A DNA stretch of 64,000 nt from Atopsyche davidsoni (taxonomy: Eukaryota; Arthropoda; Insecta; Trichoptera; Hydrobiosidae), in assembly GCA_022113835.1 (NCBI GenBank), contig JAILWY010000009.1, forward strand, positions 13,926,001 to 13,990,000. The letters are read 5' to 3'. Position numbers and translations under genes: made by a program. Positions within the stretch are counted from its first letter, which is position 1; the number at the start of each line of letters is the position of its first letter. Of this stretch, positions 52,101 through 62,540 are shown piece after piece. Below the pieces are notes generated by a model. That model saw nothing but the letters and a program-made list of their open reading frames with translations. It did not search any database and was not told the origin of the DNA.

Positions 52101-53990
52101 TCTGGCTGAGGGCATTGTGGATCGAGGCCTTCCAGGAACGGGGCCCCAGACCTACACAGCGGCTCCGCCAGAATGCGCCTGTCATAAAGCCATACACGTG
52201 TCCGGTGAAATATGTGTTTATTATTTTTGTTGTAAACAACAATTCGCTGCGGTCCATCTGTCCATTATCAAGCCACGAAAAAATGTAACTTAATTTAATA
52301 TTTGGGACTGGAGGCGGTCTTCTTTCTGCGAGATTTTTTAACGATGTTGCCAAATAAATAAAAGTGACTACACGGGGTATATTTTTATGCTGCATAACAC
52401 GGTATATCGCATCGTGTACGTTTGATAAAGGAGGTCTACACCTGAGCACTTGTAAAACTATGCAATTGAAACTGTCTTATGACCAATAAGCCACAAGTTA
52501 CTTGTAAGCCGACTCTGTATAGAGGAATAGTGGATTCAGTAAGCTCGCACTGCTTAACGGATTCCTTTTATTAGAACTGTACGAATGGCTTCAATTTGAA
52601 CAGTTATGTATGTATCCAATGATTACATGTAAAAAAACTTAACAGTTGTAATTTTTAAAGTAGGTATAAGCCATTAAATGAATATGTACGCATACATTTT
52701 TAATCGTTGAGGTTGCCGTTTTCATTTGGCCGATTTTGAGTAGACACCTTGTAAACGTACATAAAATTTCAGGTATTGAATTTTGTAAGCACGTGTACTG
52801 AATGCTATTCAAGATGATTGGCTCGCATGCTATACTAAATGCGTTTGTTTGATTTCTAACACTTCATAGGTTTACTTAAAAAATACATGCTTGAGGAAGT
52901 ACGGTATTTTTTTTAAAATTTGTTATCCAATAGGTGAAAAGATTTACATTGAAATTATTTTAAATTGGAATGAAAGAATAAGCCTATCCAAATTGCTAGG
53001 AGATTGCAAAATCTACAATCTTAGAGTCAGTAGTGTTGACATACCTGCTTGGACTTGTTGTTGGGCGCGGTGGGCGGGCAGAGCGGGTCGGTGGGGTCGA
53101 GGCAGGGCTTCTCCTGGTAGCCGGTGGAGATGCCGGCGCGCTTCATGTAGCCGTCCAGCATGGCCATGGAGTAGTTGGGGAACTCGCTCTGCATCCTGCT
53201 CATCATGACCGCCGGGTTCAGCTGCGTCCAGTTCACACTCATGTTCGGCGCACTGCGGGAACTTATTAACATTGTATACTAATTCACCTTTAAAGAATAG
53301 AATATAACTGCGTGCATACGACTGACGTAGTTAAACTTACATGAAATCAATAAATATAGATGGAAGGTTTTCACGAAAGAGTCGCATATCGTGTGCACAA
53401 AAATTCATTTTGTTTGTATTGGTCTCGAATTTTAGGGATATTCATATGTTAATCACAAGATATGTATTAAAAGCAATATGACCGTTTATTTAAAGTACTT
53501 TAGGACTCGACTGAATTATTTTATAAATAGTAAATACATACTACAACAGTTTCAAATGTTCGAAAGGTAGGAATAATGTTGTATGTCCAGAGTGTTCAAT
53601 AGTAAAAGTAATGCGGATGGACTCACGGCATGGTGACGTGGTAGTCAGGGCCGAGCAGCTTGGAGCCCTCCCAGAAGCAGTCCAGCGGAGTGACGATGGT
53701 GCAGGGGATGACGCTGTCGAAGATCTTCTCGACGTAGTGCTCGTCCAGGTTGGGCACGCTGGGGCGCACGCACAGGTCCTTGAGGCGCCACGTGATGTCG
53801 TACATCTGCACGGTGACGTCCACGGCGCGGCGCAGGGCGGCGGCGTGGGCCAGCAGCGCGCGCGTGCCCAGCACCGAGGAGCTGGGGTCCCGCGTGGCCT
53901 GCACGGCCAGCTGGTGCGTGCCCGCCCCCGCGGCCCCCTCGCCCAGCACGCTCGCCGCGTACTCCAGCTCCGCCTCCAGCCTCCCGCCCT
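42386..53990 (-). CDS. ptc: patched, Hedgehog receptor (11 of its coding exons; N-terminal exon not in window)
   Basis: Patched is a 12-pass RND-family membrane protein that binds Hedgehog and represses Smoothened, probably by moving sterol. Exons on the minus strand, in order: 53990-53627, 53252-53045, 47279-47010, 46528-46388, 46191-46062, 45941-45682, 45365-45117, 44868-44719, 44597-43548, 43461-43219, 43114-42386. Every junction is GT-AG and in phase (3,794 nt, about 1,263 residues). Landmarks match Drosophila Patched: [47 protein letters not shown], the sterol-sensing domain with [26 protein letters not shown] and [12 protein letters not shown]. Missing is the first exon with the cytoplasmic N-terminus and TM1, expected as about 105 residues. 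The middle cytoplasmic loop is shorter than in Drosophila. The C-terminal tail lacks PPxY and carries an Arg/Asp-rich repeat. Family identity is certain; only the 5' end is unresolved. Confidence 0.97.
42389..42755 (-). repeat. ptc: Coding Arg/Asp repeat in ptc tail
   Basis: In-frame repeat of codons for Arg and Asp/Glu (CGN or AGA alternating with GAY or GAR), with recurrent TAYCATGACAGAGA blocks encoding YHDRD. The nucleotide pattern is a purine-rich degenerate hexamer repeat. Confidence 0.85.
43219..43461 (-). CDS. ptc: ptc exon: TM11-TM12
   Basis: 243 nt, 81 codons, acceptor TTGTAG and donor GTGAGT. Encodes [40 protein letters not shown] and the final two helices ending in [16 protein letters not shown]. 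Colinear with Drosophila GNRQRRVQLSMQMSLGPLVHG and LLSMVGPEAE. Confidence 0.96.
43548..44597 (-). CDS. ptc: ptc exon: TM7, extracellular domain 2, TM8-TM10
   Basis: 1,050 nt, 350 codons, acceptor TTGTAG and donor GTAAGT; the largest exon. It opens with TM7 ([16 protein letters not shown]). The second extracellular domain follows, with [88 protein letters not shown] and [20 protein letters not shown]8 to TM10 end the exon, finishing with [14 protein letters not shown]10 has histidine where vertebrate PTCH1 has an acidic residue. Confidence 0.98.
44719..44868 (-). CDS. ptc: ptc exon: middle loop to start of TM7
   Basis: 150 nt, 50 codons, acceptor GTTTAG and donor GTCAGT. Encodes [17 protein letters not shown], then [24 protein letters not shown]. 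The final segment aligns with the Drosophila SLATFAFQHYTPFLMRSWVK stretch that leads into TM7. Confidence 0.94.
45117..45365 (-). CDS. ptc: ptc exon: TM6 and start of middle cytoplasmic loop
   Basis: 249 nt, 83 codons, acceptor TTTTAG and donor GTTTAT (weak but in phase). Encodes [27 protein letters not shown] and then a basic and proline-containing loop with [16 protein letters not shown] and [18 protein letters not shown]. The TM6 end and LDMRRR are diagnostic. The middle loop is shorter than the long Drosophila one. Confidence 0.95.
45366..45681 (-). other. ptc: ptc intron (316 bp)
   Basis: AT-rich intron between the TM4-TM5 exon and the TM6 exon; GTAACA donor and TTTTAG acceptor. Nothing else is seen in it. 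Confidence 0.9.
45682..45941 (-). CDS. ptc: ptc exon: TM4-TM5, GxxxD motif
   Basis: 260 nt, acceptor TTTCAG and donor GTAACA. Encodes [32 protein letters not shown], a loop, then [21 protein letters not shown] and ALRVFCLQ. The GLGVDD segment holds the conserved TM4 aspartate of the RND/Patched family GxxxD motif, proposed to act in cation coupling. The loop [17 protein letters not shown] is more acidic and cysteine-containing than in Drosophila. Confidence 0.97.
46062..46191 (-). CDS. ptc: ptc exon: TM2-TM3 of sterol-sensing domain
   Basis: 130 nt, acceptor TTCCAG and donor GTAAGA, leaving with one nucleotide of a glycine codon. Encodes [18 protein letters not shown], then [24 protein letters not shown]. 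This matches the end of TM2, the short WRDPVR-type loop and TM3 of Drosophila Patched. Confidence 0.96.
46388..46528 (-). CDS. ptc: ptc exon: end of extracellular domain 1 into TM2
   Basis: 141 nt, 47 codons, acceptor TTCTAG and donor GTAAGT. Encodes [20 protein letters not shown], then [14 protein letters not shown] and [11 protein letters not shown]. The last part starts transmembrane segment 2, the first helix of the sterol-sensing domain. Confidence 0.95.
46529..47009 (-). other. ptc: ptc intron (481 bp)
   Basis: AT-rich intron between the extracellular-domain core exon and the TM2 exon, GTAACT donor and TTCTAG acceptor. No further feature recognised. Confidence 0.9.
47010..47279 (-). 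CDS. ptc: ptc exon: extracellular domain 1, [15 protein letters not shown] core
   Basis: 270 nt, exactly 90 codons, acceptor GTTCCAG and donor GTAACT. Encodes [61 protein letters not shown] and WQRKFSE, one of the most conserved stretches of Patched proteins. Separated from the preceding exon by a 5.8-kb intron. Confidence 0.97.
47998..48390. mobile_element. hAT-like MITE (candidate)
   Basis: TAGTGATGG at 47998 and its inverted copy CCATCACTA ending at 48390 bound a 393-bp AT-rich segment with TCGATTAT/TCGAATAATCG-like internal motifs, as in insect hAT MITEs. The flanking 8-mers GTGGCGGG and GTGGGACG agree at 5 of 8 positions, so the target duplication is decayed or fortuitous. Confidence 0.45.
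49700..50270. promoter_or_regulatory. CpG-rich block inside the large ptc intron
   Basis: About 570 bp of GC- and CpG-rich sequence flanked by AT-rich intron. ORFs over it in several frames match no family I recognise. It could be an internal promoter or enhancer of ptc; this is inferred from composition only. Confidence 0.25.
53045..53252 (-). CDS. ptc: ptc exon: extracellular domain 1, second part
   Basis: 208 nt, acceptor CCGCAG and donor GTATGT. It completes the split proline codon and runs [13 protein letters not shown] through [16 protein letters not shown] to NNKSKQ, ending in phase 0. NMS and NWT are adjacent N-glycosylation sequons in the luminal domain. The match to the Drosophila segment TTLNPASVMQ...EKPCLNPLNPNCP is clear. 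GC-rich like the preceding exon. Confidence 0.96.
53253..53626 (-). other. ptc: ptc intron (374 bp)
   Basis: AT-rich intron between the two GC-rich exons of extracellular domain 1; GTGAGT donor and CCGCAG acceptor. Nothing further seen. Confidence 0.9.
53627..53990 (-). CDS. ptc: ptc exon: start of extracellular domain 1
   Basis: 364 nt between acceptor TCGCAG and donor GTGAGT, entering with 2 nt of a split codon and leaving with 2 nt. It encodes [11 protein letters not shown] through [16 protein letters not shown] to HVTMP, colinear with the region just after TM1 in Drosophila Patched. Cysteines in KDLCVRP, IPCTI and PLDCFW are conserved. The exon is very GC-rich with many CpGs, unlike the downstream ptc exons, so several spurious ORFs cross it in other frames. 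It begins inside a codon, so at least one upstream coding exon must exist. Confidence 0.96.
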
Positions 53991-54593
53991 CTGCGACAAA
54001 ACACGACCCCATGAATCTCCATCACATGTATCTAGCACGGTCGCTCCCGGTCCCGAATTCAAATTCGGATGCAGCGATAAGTTTTTTTATTTTATTATTC
54101 TGTTATAATTCTAAATTGTCTCCGGGTTGAGAGAAGGAAACCCTTCGAAAATCTAAAGAACTAATTAGCTTCTTTCTAAAACGAAAGTAATTAACATATA
54201 AGGGTCACAGTTGAGATGTCATACTAAATCTTCGATGAAAAAATACCGACGAGCTCAAGGGAGAGTAACAGTGCAGCGCCCAGAACGTGTGTTTAAAATA
54301 TTAACTCGAGCCTTCGTTCGTGTAAGAAATAAACAAAGAATTAAATGAACAGTAGAGGAAGTTTTTCTAGTGTTAAAACTAGAGTTTCTTTCTTGAATAT
54401 GAGAAATAACCTCATGCACTAGTCGCTGGCCCTAATCTCACATCTTTGGAGACATACTAAATATAAATCCTCTACACCCACGGAGTTATGAATAGAGTTG
54501 TCTCTTTGATAACGAGTCCGGATGCACCCCGCGCCGCCCCGCTCAGGAATGCCATTGTCGCCGTGGCATTAGCATCTCAATGGAACTGAAGCC

Positions 54594-54627
54594 GAGTCTC
54601 CGAGTCTCCGAGTCTCTGAGTCTCCGC
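54594..54627 (+). repeat. Short tandem repeat of CCGAGTCT
   Basis: Four or five nearly perfect 8-bp copies (CCGAGTCT with a CTGAGTCT variant) in a GC-rich patch of the ptc 5' intron. Confidence 0.8.
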
Positions 54628-56999
54628 GGCTCGGCCCGCGTCGATCTCGAGTGATCTCGAACCTTTCCCCGCGAGCGACAATCGGAGATGCAAAATGACA
54701 CCCAAATCTTATTGTGTGTTTAAATGAGTCAGCATAAGCGAATGAATGAGTCTTTTACTAAAATTCAAAACCTAACATTTATTGACGCCAGAAACCACTT
54801 TTTGTATTGATTTAACTAATTTTAACAAAATAAAAAAAGAGTGATAGGTGCACGGCGTAGACATACTATAGGTTGTATATATTATATTTTGAATCTTGAT
54901 AATTCCCTTATGCTTATTGAGAGCATTTTCAGACTTGTTCTTGGCAAATGAAATACATAGACAATTAAATTTTTATATTACAATTGAAAATATAATAATG
55001 TGAATAATATAATGTCGCAAACGCTATTGCAGAGGTGCGTCAATGAGTTAAAACGAAAGCAAGTGCAGTACATTGTATGGAAAAGTATTACAAATCTGCG
55101 TAGTCTTCGTAGTTGCGGTTTCGGATCAGGCTCCCGATTCGATCATCCCTCGGACCGCAAGGCGAAATCGATTCCATTTTATTGCGGTCTCGGCCGGCTT
55201 TGAGAGGCCGATAGAATGCATTTCGAGAGGAGAATTTAATTCGGAAGAGCGCTCGGCACACCGCAAGTGCTCTAGTGCGGTCGGGCCATTTGAGTCTATT
55301 CAATCTCCGGCAGAATGGCTCAAAACCGAATGAAAACACGAGGGCAACAGGTAGAGCAGGAGAGAAATTATAAAATACAAGTAATGCCCCTCAACCCATC
55401 AATTGAAAAATCAAATCATTATATTTGTTATCTCCTTAAGTTGGTGGATGATCTCATTGTGTAGAATACAGCGTATTAAACTCTCAATAACTCCTTGTCG
55501 GGAGGGCTTCGTGATATAATTGATTCGTAAAGATTGCAATGTCAATTCTACTTATCCATAGATGGCACTGCAAGCGTTATAGAATCGTGATGGCGTATTC
55601 GCATGGGAAAAGCATAGCGGTGCAACAACGCGATGCTCCCTCGAAGAAGTCAGCAAGATTAAGAACCTCAATTTATTTTTTCAAGACAGATAGCTTTCCC
55701 TGATTTGCAACATTTTCGGGTGTTAGAAGTGTATCTTTTAAGACTGATCTGGTAACGTAATTGCGTATCGACAGTGGCACGGTAGCAACTAATGGAGGTT
55801 GACAAAGTCAATTTGCTTATCTTTGTCCCAATTCTGTTATTTTTTACCTACTCTTATCGGAGCCGCGATCCGAGCGATCGGACAGGCGGCGGCGAGGCAG
55901 CCACATGAAAGAGAAATTCCGCGGATGGCGGGGACTCGTCAAACACTCGAGAACTTACAAAAACTGAAGTGGCCGCTTTTTTCGGCATCCGTTTCACACT
56001 CCGGCAGATCTACACCTCGCCTCCGGCGCTCACTCCGAGAGATAAATTCTAAATCTGTCCATTCCGATTGTAGAATTCGATCGCGGAGTCGGAGGCGCGC
56101 TTCCCTCTCGGCGCGCCGCTCTCGCATGAATACAGATCGCCTCGATTAAACCGAATTCAATAAAAACGTACTGCATGTTCCGCCGTAATCGCCGCCGTCT
56201 GCGTATGTAAATCCGGGCCGGTGATTCAACGAAAATTGAACGGTAGGACGGCTTTAATTTTTTAATGACCGATTCAAAGGTTTCCCGATATGATCTCGCA
56301 GGGCTGGCCTCCCAGGGCGCGGTGCAATTACCCGCGCAAGGGGCCGGAGGGGTGCGGGGCGGCCACCTGCAAACCGAATACGTCAAAAACATCATCAACC
56401 AAAAATACCAACTCGGTTGCTATACAATGATTCCAAAAAGTAAGACGAGTACACGAGAAACAATGTAGTCTCTTTGGCATATACGAATGCTCGCTCGTCG
56501 TAAAATCGAATAAAACTCGCTTACCGTTGAATTTGTAAATTTATGCTAACTATACTATATTTTCACAATAAGGATATTATTGTAACTACTGACGAAATTC
56601 CATTGTTTAAAGTGAAACATATCATTTTCCATTTGTAAGTTACTTTCAATTTCGTAAAGTTACAACAATACACTATAGGCAATCCCAGTATCGATATTAT
56701 TAGTCCAAATAAAGTCAATATTTTAACTATTCAAACTTATTGAATGATAATTTTTTTGAAAAGCACAGTTAATGAATCTTCATTACAAATTATAGGGAAT
56801 TTATATTTATAGCATGAATTCACCACTATTTGTGTACACACGTGTTTTAAAAATGTTATTTTACTCTTTGCTTGAATTGGCCGATAAAAATATATTACTT
56901 CAAGCAACTCATATAACGGACGAGCGTGCACTTTTTGTAAGTATTAATAAATTAATCTATTGATATTTTAGATGTGAGCCAGAATTGCTGAGGCGCCAC

Positions 57000-57250
57000 G
57001 AGGCCACGCCCGGGCACGTCTTCCTCGGCTCCATTAGGACGACGCATTAGCCTGGAGTATACGAGGCCGCCGCGTCGTCGCCTGCATTACTACTTACGCA
57101 AAACTTTATTAAAATCGCTCGCAGCAGCTGCGTCCTGCGCGGACATAAACACGGATAACTAATCACCGCCAGCAATTAGCGGTTACTTTATTCCTCGAGA
57201 TTTGTTAATCACTCGCAGCGGGGAGTGAAGTTATTCCGTCACTCCGGATT
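57000..57250. promoter_or_regulatory. Candidate ptc intronic regulatory module
   Basis: GC-rich block containing homeodomain-type sites such as GCAATTAGCGG (AATTAGC at 57174-57180), AACTAATCACC and TTTATTAAAA, and a GGCCACGCCC-type site. The site clustering is suggestive only. Confidence 0.2.
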
Positions 57251-60200
57251 GCGCGATCGTCACCCGGCCAAAGTGGACTCGGAATCACTAATCTACTCAA
57301 CAGCAGCGCTCGCGCAACCGAAGAATTTGCTTTTTCCAATAGCACATTCGAAAATTCATTTTACAACTGTTACTTCTAGGTATTTCGATGCACTTCCAAG
57401 TAGTACCCCGTTGAAAGCTTTCAGAATATGAATTCAATGGCGGTGTTACCGATTGAGGAAAATTTTGATAGCGTTGTTACTTAGATGTTACATAGTTTGT
57501 AAATATCTGACTCTGATTAATTATATTTTTTTAAGAGGTACGAAGCGGGTAATTCTATCTGTTCATTTTTTTGAACCTGCAATAATTAACATAAACATGA
57601 GTCGGACGACGCGGCGGTCGGCGATCACATTTCGACAGGTATCGGAATTACTCTTCTGGCCGGGCAGACGCGGGCGGCGGTGTAATTGCTAGAAGATGGC
57701 AATCACGGGAGGGCGTCGCCGAGCCCCGAGCCCCGAGCTGGACGAGGACAGAACCGGGGCGGAGTGTCGGCGCGGCCGATCCAATGTCTTCATCAGCGGA
57801 CAGTTTAAGATCGGATCAAATTATAGGAGTTCGATAATGAGTCTAAATCGCGAGCGGATGTCCGACTGCGCCAGACCCGCCTGCGCTTTTGCATGATTTG
57901 TAATAGTCGATCATTCCGAGTGTAGCGATTGCGGGGTCAGATCGGACGCTCTTGCAGGCGTTCCACGAAAAAAGTGATAAGTCAGCATCACGACTGTTGC
58001 ACGGATGAAGTTATGAAAAGTAAAACACAATGCTAAGGCCTTCCCGATTGAGAAACCGAGTGTTCCGGGAAAAGCACCGTCTCCGAGTTTTGAGTAGCCG
58101 GTAGTTTTAAATATATACTAACAAGAAACCTCGCACTTCTGGGAGTTTCCGATTATTGAAGTATTTGTTGAACTTACTCACGATCCTATCCCAGTCTGCA
58201 AATGCATAACTGTGCACGTGTAAACATTTTAAGAAATATTATGCCCCAAAAGCAAAGATACCAAACTCCCCAGCGTGTAATTAATCGCATCCTGCATTAC
58301 TGAGTTACTCAATGACAAACGGGACAGGGGAGTCTCCGAGAAGGGACGCGAGAGGTACAAATCTCAGGGGCACGTTGACTCCTGCAGTGATGGAGTAATC
58401 TATGGATATTATGAGAGACGTCTCGAAAACCAAACAATCCGGAGGCACGGGTGGCGCACATGGCCTGACGAGGATCCCCCGGGTTGGGGCCCTGCATCGC
58501 GAGGATGGCTTTATTTGTGCGCGCCGAGCATTCCACAAATAGACGGAGATTGACGCACAGAAATACCACCCCTTCTGTGTCTGCCTGTTTATTACCGTAA
58601 CTGGTGTGAAATATTTTCGTTTTAGTATCGCCGTTGTCGGCTTTGCGTGCGAGGAAAACCACTTTATTTTATCTAAGTACATTGAGTTGTAAATTTTGAG
58701 TGTCATTTTTAAAAACATATTTAATGTAAAATAAATATTTTTTTAAGTTATAATAAATAATTTTACGAAGTCACTGCAGAATGTGACAATACGTTGCGTA
58801 TATTTTACGTATTAACTGGTATACTATTCGATATTGTTTCGTTAATTCAGAATTACTTGAACATTTTAAAAATTATATTTAGAAAGGATGTTTTTTTGTT
58901 TCCGCTGAATGAAATGCTGTTAGTTTCGATGCTGACTGACGGATGCGCGTCCAGGGTTCGAGATTTGGAAGATCCCTCGCTAGAAGAGCGCTCGGGCTGG
59001 CCTCCACGGGGCCCGGAATAGATTTAACGGCTCGCGAGGGGCGTCGCGCCGGAAACTCTCCCGATCAAAATTGAGAACTGACACGTGATTGGATAAATAT
59101 GAATGAATCGTATTCCGATTTTGGAGTAGTTCCTTTTTTATTTTTTTTTAAATTTCCACATATTCGACAAGCGTATAATGCATATTTTATTTTAAAGGTG
59201 ATCGGGTGTTTTATGTAAGAAACCAAAATCAGGAAAATTTCAACAAATCAACGAATCATTGTGTGCAACTATATGTGATGTGAAAAAGATCACTATTTTA
59301 TTTGACACGTGGTATTTTAATTTGAAATAACAATAATATTTTTATTTCCTAACGAGTTCTGAACACATAAGGAAAAGGAAAGAAGATTATAGAACGCATA
59401 ACGGAAACCGACATAACTCAACAGCAGAAAAAATAATAAAACAATAATAAAAAATACATTCCTGAAGCTCCAAATATAAGCGCATTAATTATTCTCGCTG
59501 GAAAGAAAGTGAAATTTCTCGCGAGCGGGAAAGCACCGCGCGGGCGAGAGGGACGCGGCTATACGAGCGGACGAGAAGACGCTACCCGGGACGCCGATAT
59601 GAAAAACCGCGCGCGAGAAAAAGATGCCGCAGTACGGGGAAGCGAGACGGACGGGCGGGCGCGCGAGGGAGACGGCTGCGCGGGGCGCGCGCGGGCCGGA
59701 GCGAGACGGGACACGAGGACCACCCGCGCGCGGTGCGGGTGGCCTCACCGCCGTAGTGAGGTAGGCCTGGGCGCTCGATTCATCGCGCATTGCGATAATT
59801 ATTTATTGTCAATTTGTTTTTTACTAGCGCTAGTGCTCGACCGGTAATGAAAACCGTTTACAAAATATGCAATGAGCACAATTCGTCATTGTCACTCGCC
59901 CCTGTGGCCTGACTCTACACCCGTCGCGACCCAACATGCGATTAACCAACAGCGTCCCACTTTGCGTTGTTTACTTAAAAAAAGAGGGACGTCATTGGCT
60001 GATTGCAAATCGGTCGCAACAAAAACAACAAAAATATTTTTTTTTCTTGTTTTCATAGGCGTGTCGCTGTTTCTACTGCAGAGAGATATATGACTGTGAT
60101 TCGAATAATACACGAAACTGGATGTAAATGTTAGAAATTACCACACGCAAATAATCAATAAATAAAAAATGTAAAAGAAAGCAATCAATCAAAATGTTAA

Positions 60201-62239
60201 CTAAAATTATTTTTTTCGACAAATTATAATAAATAAAATAAAGTAGCGTTGCACATCCCTAGTGCGCGCGTATCTGCCGCCCGGCATTTCGGACGCGCGT
60301 GCACGGCGACGTGCTGCATTCAGACGTTTCGAAGATCGGACGCAGCGCAAACATGGAGGGCGACGGGCGACGTCGAACGTCAATGAATGGAGGAATCTGC
60401 CCGCCGAGGAATTCGAGCCGAGCCCGAGCATTCATTACGCAACCGTCTTATTTATTCTGCCAATAAATAGTGTTGTTTTTTTTTTTTTTTTTGAAGTCGA
60501 GTATCTGAATTATTCCGAAAATGTCTTCGGCGAATTGAGAATACTCGTCCACGCCGGGCCGGTGTGTTGTCTTTGGGAGCGGGAATTTTCGCGGTTTGTT
60601 TATTGTTTACGTATCAAATATAATATATCTTTCGTTGAGACAGTTATGTCGTTTGTTTTTGTAAGTTACGGCGAACCGGGAGGGATAATAAATCCGCGCT
60701 TTGCGTCCGCAGATAAATAAATAAAATTAGACACACAAATTTTCGGAATTAATGCCACGTTACGAAAAATATAAGCTAATTGGCTTATCTATAGTTATTT
60801 GTGTTTTATTGGCTTATGATATTTATTTGTACACATTTTTAGCATACAATTTAGAGTGTAAAAAAGCTTGCATATGGCACGCCATGAAATGCATTTAAGC
60901 GTACAATAAAGTTGGGTGAAATAGGATGCATTGCATTTACATAAAATTATTTCTATACATACAATAGTAGTATCGCTTTTGTGAAGTAATAATTTTTAGG
61001 ACTAAATACAACGAACAATAGAGGTATTGAATGACCTTATGCAAGGAACAAACTAGTAAACAAATAATACTGTCCCCGTGTTGACTGACGCCCCCCGCCT
61101 GTCAGCATTCCTCTGTCGCCTCCATCTACCCGAGGGTCGCAGAGGGGCTTCTCGGAAAGCGGAGGAGCAGCATTCGCCACAGGAACACTATTCTCGGTGT
61201 TCAAAGAAACCGTCATCAAGACGCTGTGTAAAAACATAAATACGGACATACTTTTTTATATTTCCGATGTAGCTTTGTTTTTCATCGGAGACAATATATC
61301 GGAACAACGTTAGGCAACAAGCTTAGGTAAGATATAGTAGATGTTACCCAATTCAAGCACGATTGACAAAAACTAATAGTACAACTTTAGCGATCGAAAA
61401 TATAAAAGTAATTTCACAATGTGGAATGCGGTCGAGTCCGCGCGTGTTACATCAGGAGCGTACACTCGGAGCCCCATTGTTCTGGGGGCCGGGGGCGAGG
61501 GCCACACAATGCGGGGCGGAGCGCCGGCCCGGCCCCGATAACGGGATCCCCGCACGCAAGGATATCGCATGTGAGAATTGCGAAGAGAATCCGTAAATCC
61601 AAGGAAGGAAAGTCTAGAAGAAATACGTTGGAAGTTGTGCTATTGTAATATAAATAGTCAAGTCTACGTCTAAACCGGAAGAAACTGGGAAGGCGTTTGA
61701 TGACAAGCTGGATTGATGGGAGACATAAATCTTCAGTTTATTATAGTGTGCAACAGTAAGCGTGTTGAAGTTTTTGTAGAAAACATTTCATACTTTAACT
61801 GGACTTTATAAATTTAATTACTCTGAAAGCAAACATTAAAAAAAAATGAAGCTTTTTAAACATAGTATAATTTTTTTGCCAAATTCGAACTCAGAATCCT
61901 CTTTTTTCTCAACCCGATCTCCAAACTAAAGTATGATAGTAATCATATTTTAAGACTTATCGATGTATCGTATTTGCTATTATTCATAAATCATTTTCAA
62001 AAAATATAATCGCAATACTCACACTGCACGCAAGCAGTATACGATACCACAGCTGAGTCGTGAGAATTTTACAACACAAAAGTTTACATGGCCTTCTATA
62101 CTAAACACGGATAAAAATATAATAAAAGCTGACAAACAATGTGCGAAAAATTCCGATTCAGCGAAGTGATTCGTATTTCATGCGAATAATTTTACGTTAG
62201 TTAGCTAAAAACGGACTCGGAGTCTATAAACATCGTAAA

Positions 62240-62540
62240 GATCCAAATTTATGGCGAAAAGGCTAATCCTCCTCGGCCCGAAAAGCAAAAGCGGCCGAGT
62301 GAGTTATCGCCCTCGGAGCAGACTCTGCAATCTGCGGACTCCCCGGCCATTAGTCGCGATAACCGGAGGATCAATCGGCCGCGCATCGCGTCCATTACGG
62401 CCGGGCCATCAATCTCTGCTGGATTATAATAATTATACGACCATACGAGACCTACAATAGCCCGACTATCTAATTTGCAACTGACCATTGTCCGAGCCCG
62501 GATAGCTCACTCGGGCGATCCGCGGTGGTCCAAAAAACTA
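62240..62540. promoter_or_regulatory. Candidate ptc intronic regulatory module with tRNA-Lys-like 20-mer
   Basis: GC-rich block with GGCTAATCC (62261-62269, Otx/bicoid type), CCATTAGTC and CCATCAATC (62406-62414, Exd/Pbx type). At 62496-62515 GCCCGGATAGCTCACTCGGG matches the first bases of eukaryotic tRNA-Lys nearly perfectly. No B box follows, so no tRNA is called. Confidence 0.2.

Larger units (their letters stand above)
47280..53044 (-). other. ptc: Large ptc intron (5.8 kb) with CpG-rich block and MITE
   Basis: Interrupts the first extracellular domain; donor GTATGT and acceptor GTTCCAG. It holds a hAT-like MITE at 47998-48390 and GC-enriched stretches at about 48400-48600, 49050-49300 and 49700-50270. 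The remaining sequence is AT-rich. No coding exon could be supported. The CpG-rich part at 49.7-50.3 kb could be an internal promoter or enhancer, which is inference only. Confidence 0.85.

Noticed and set aside
53541..54108. Long ORFs on both strands over the first ptc exon found
   Set aside because: Shadows of a GC-rich exon; only one frame encodes EGGRLEAEL and PLDCFWEGS.
59718..59726. Ci/Gli site GACCACCCG in the ptc 5' intron
   Set aside because: One mismatch to GACCACCCA; about a dozen such matches are expected by chance in 64 kb. Similar ones occur at 18505-18513 and 27885-27893, far from ptc.
60240..60262. Possible transposon end at GTTGCACATCCCTAG
   Set aside because: No partner terminus or target duplication seen.
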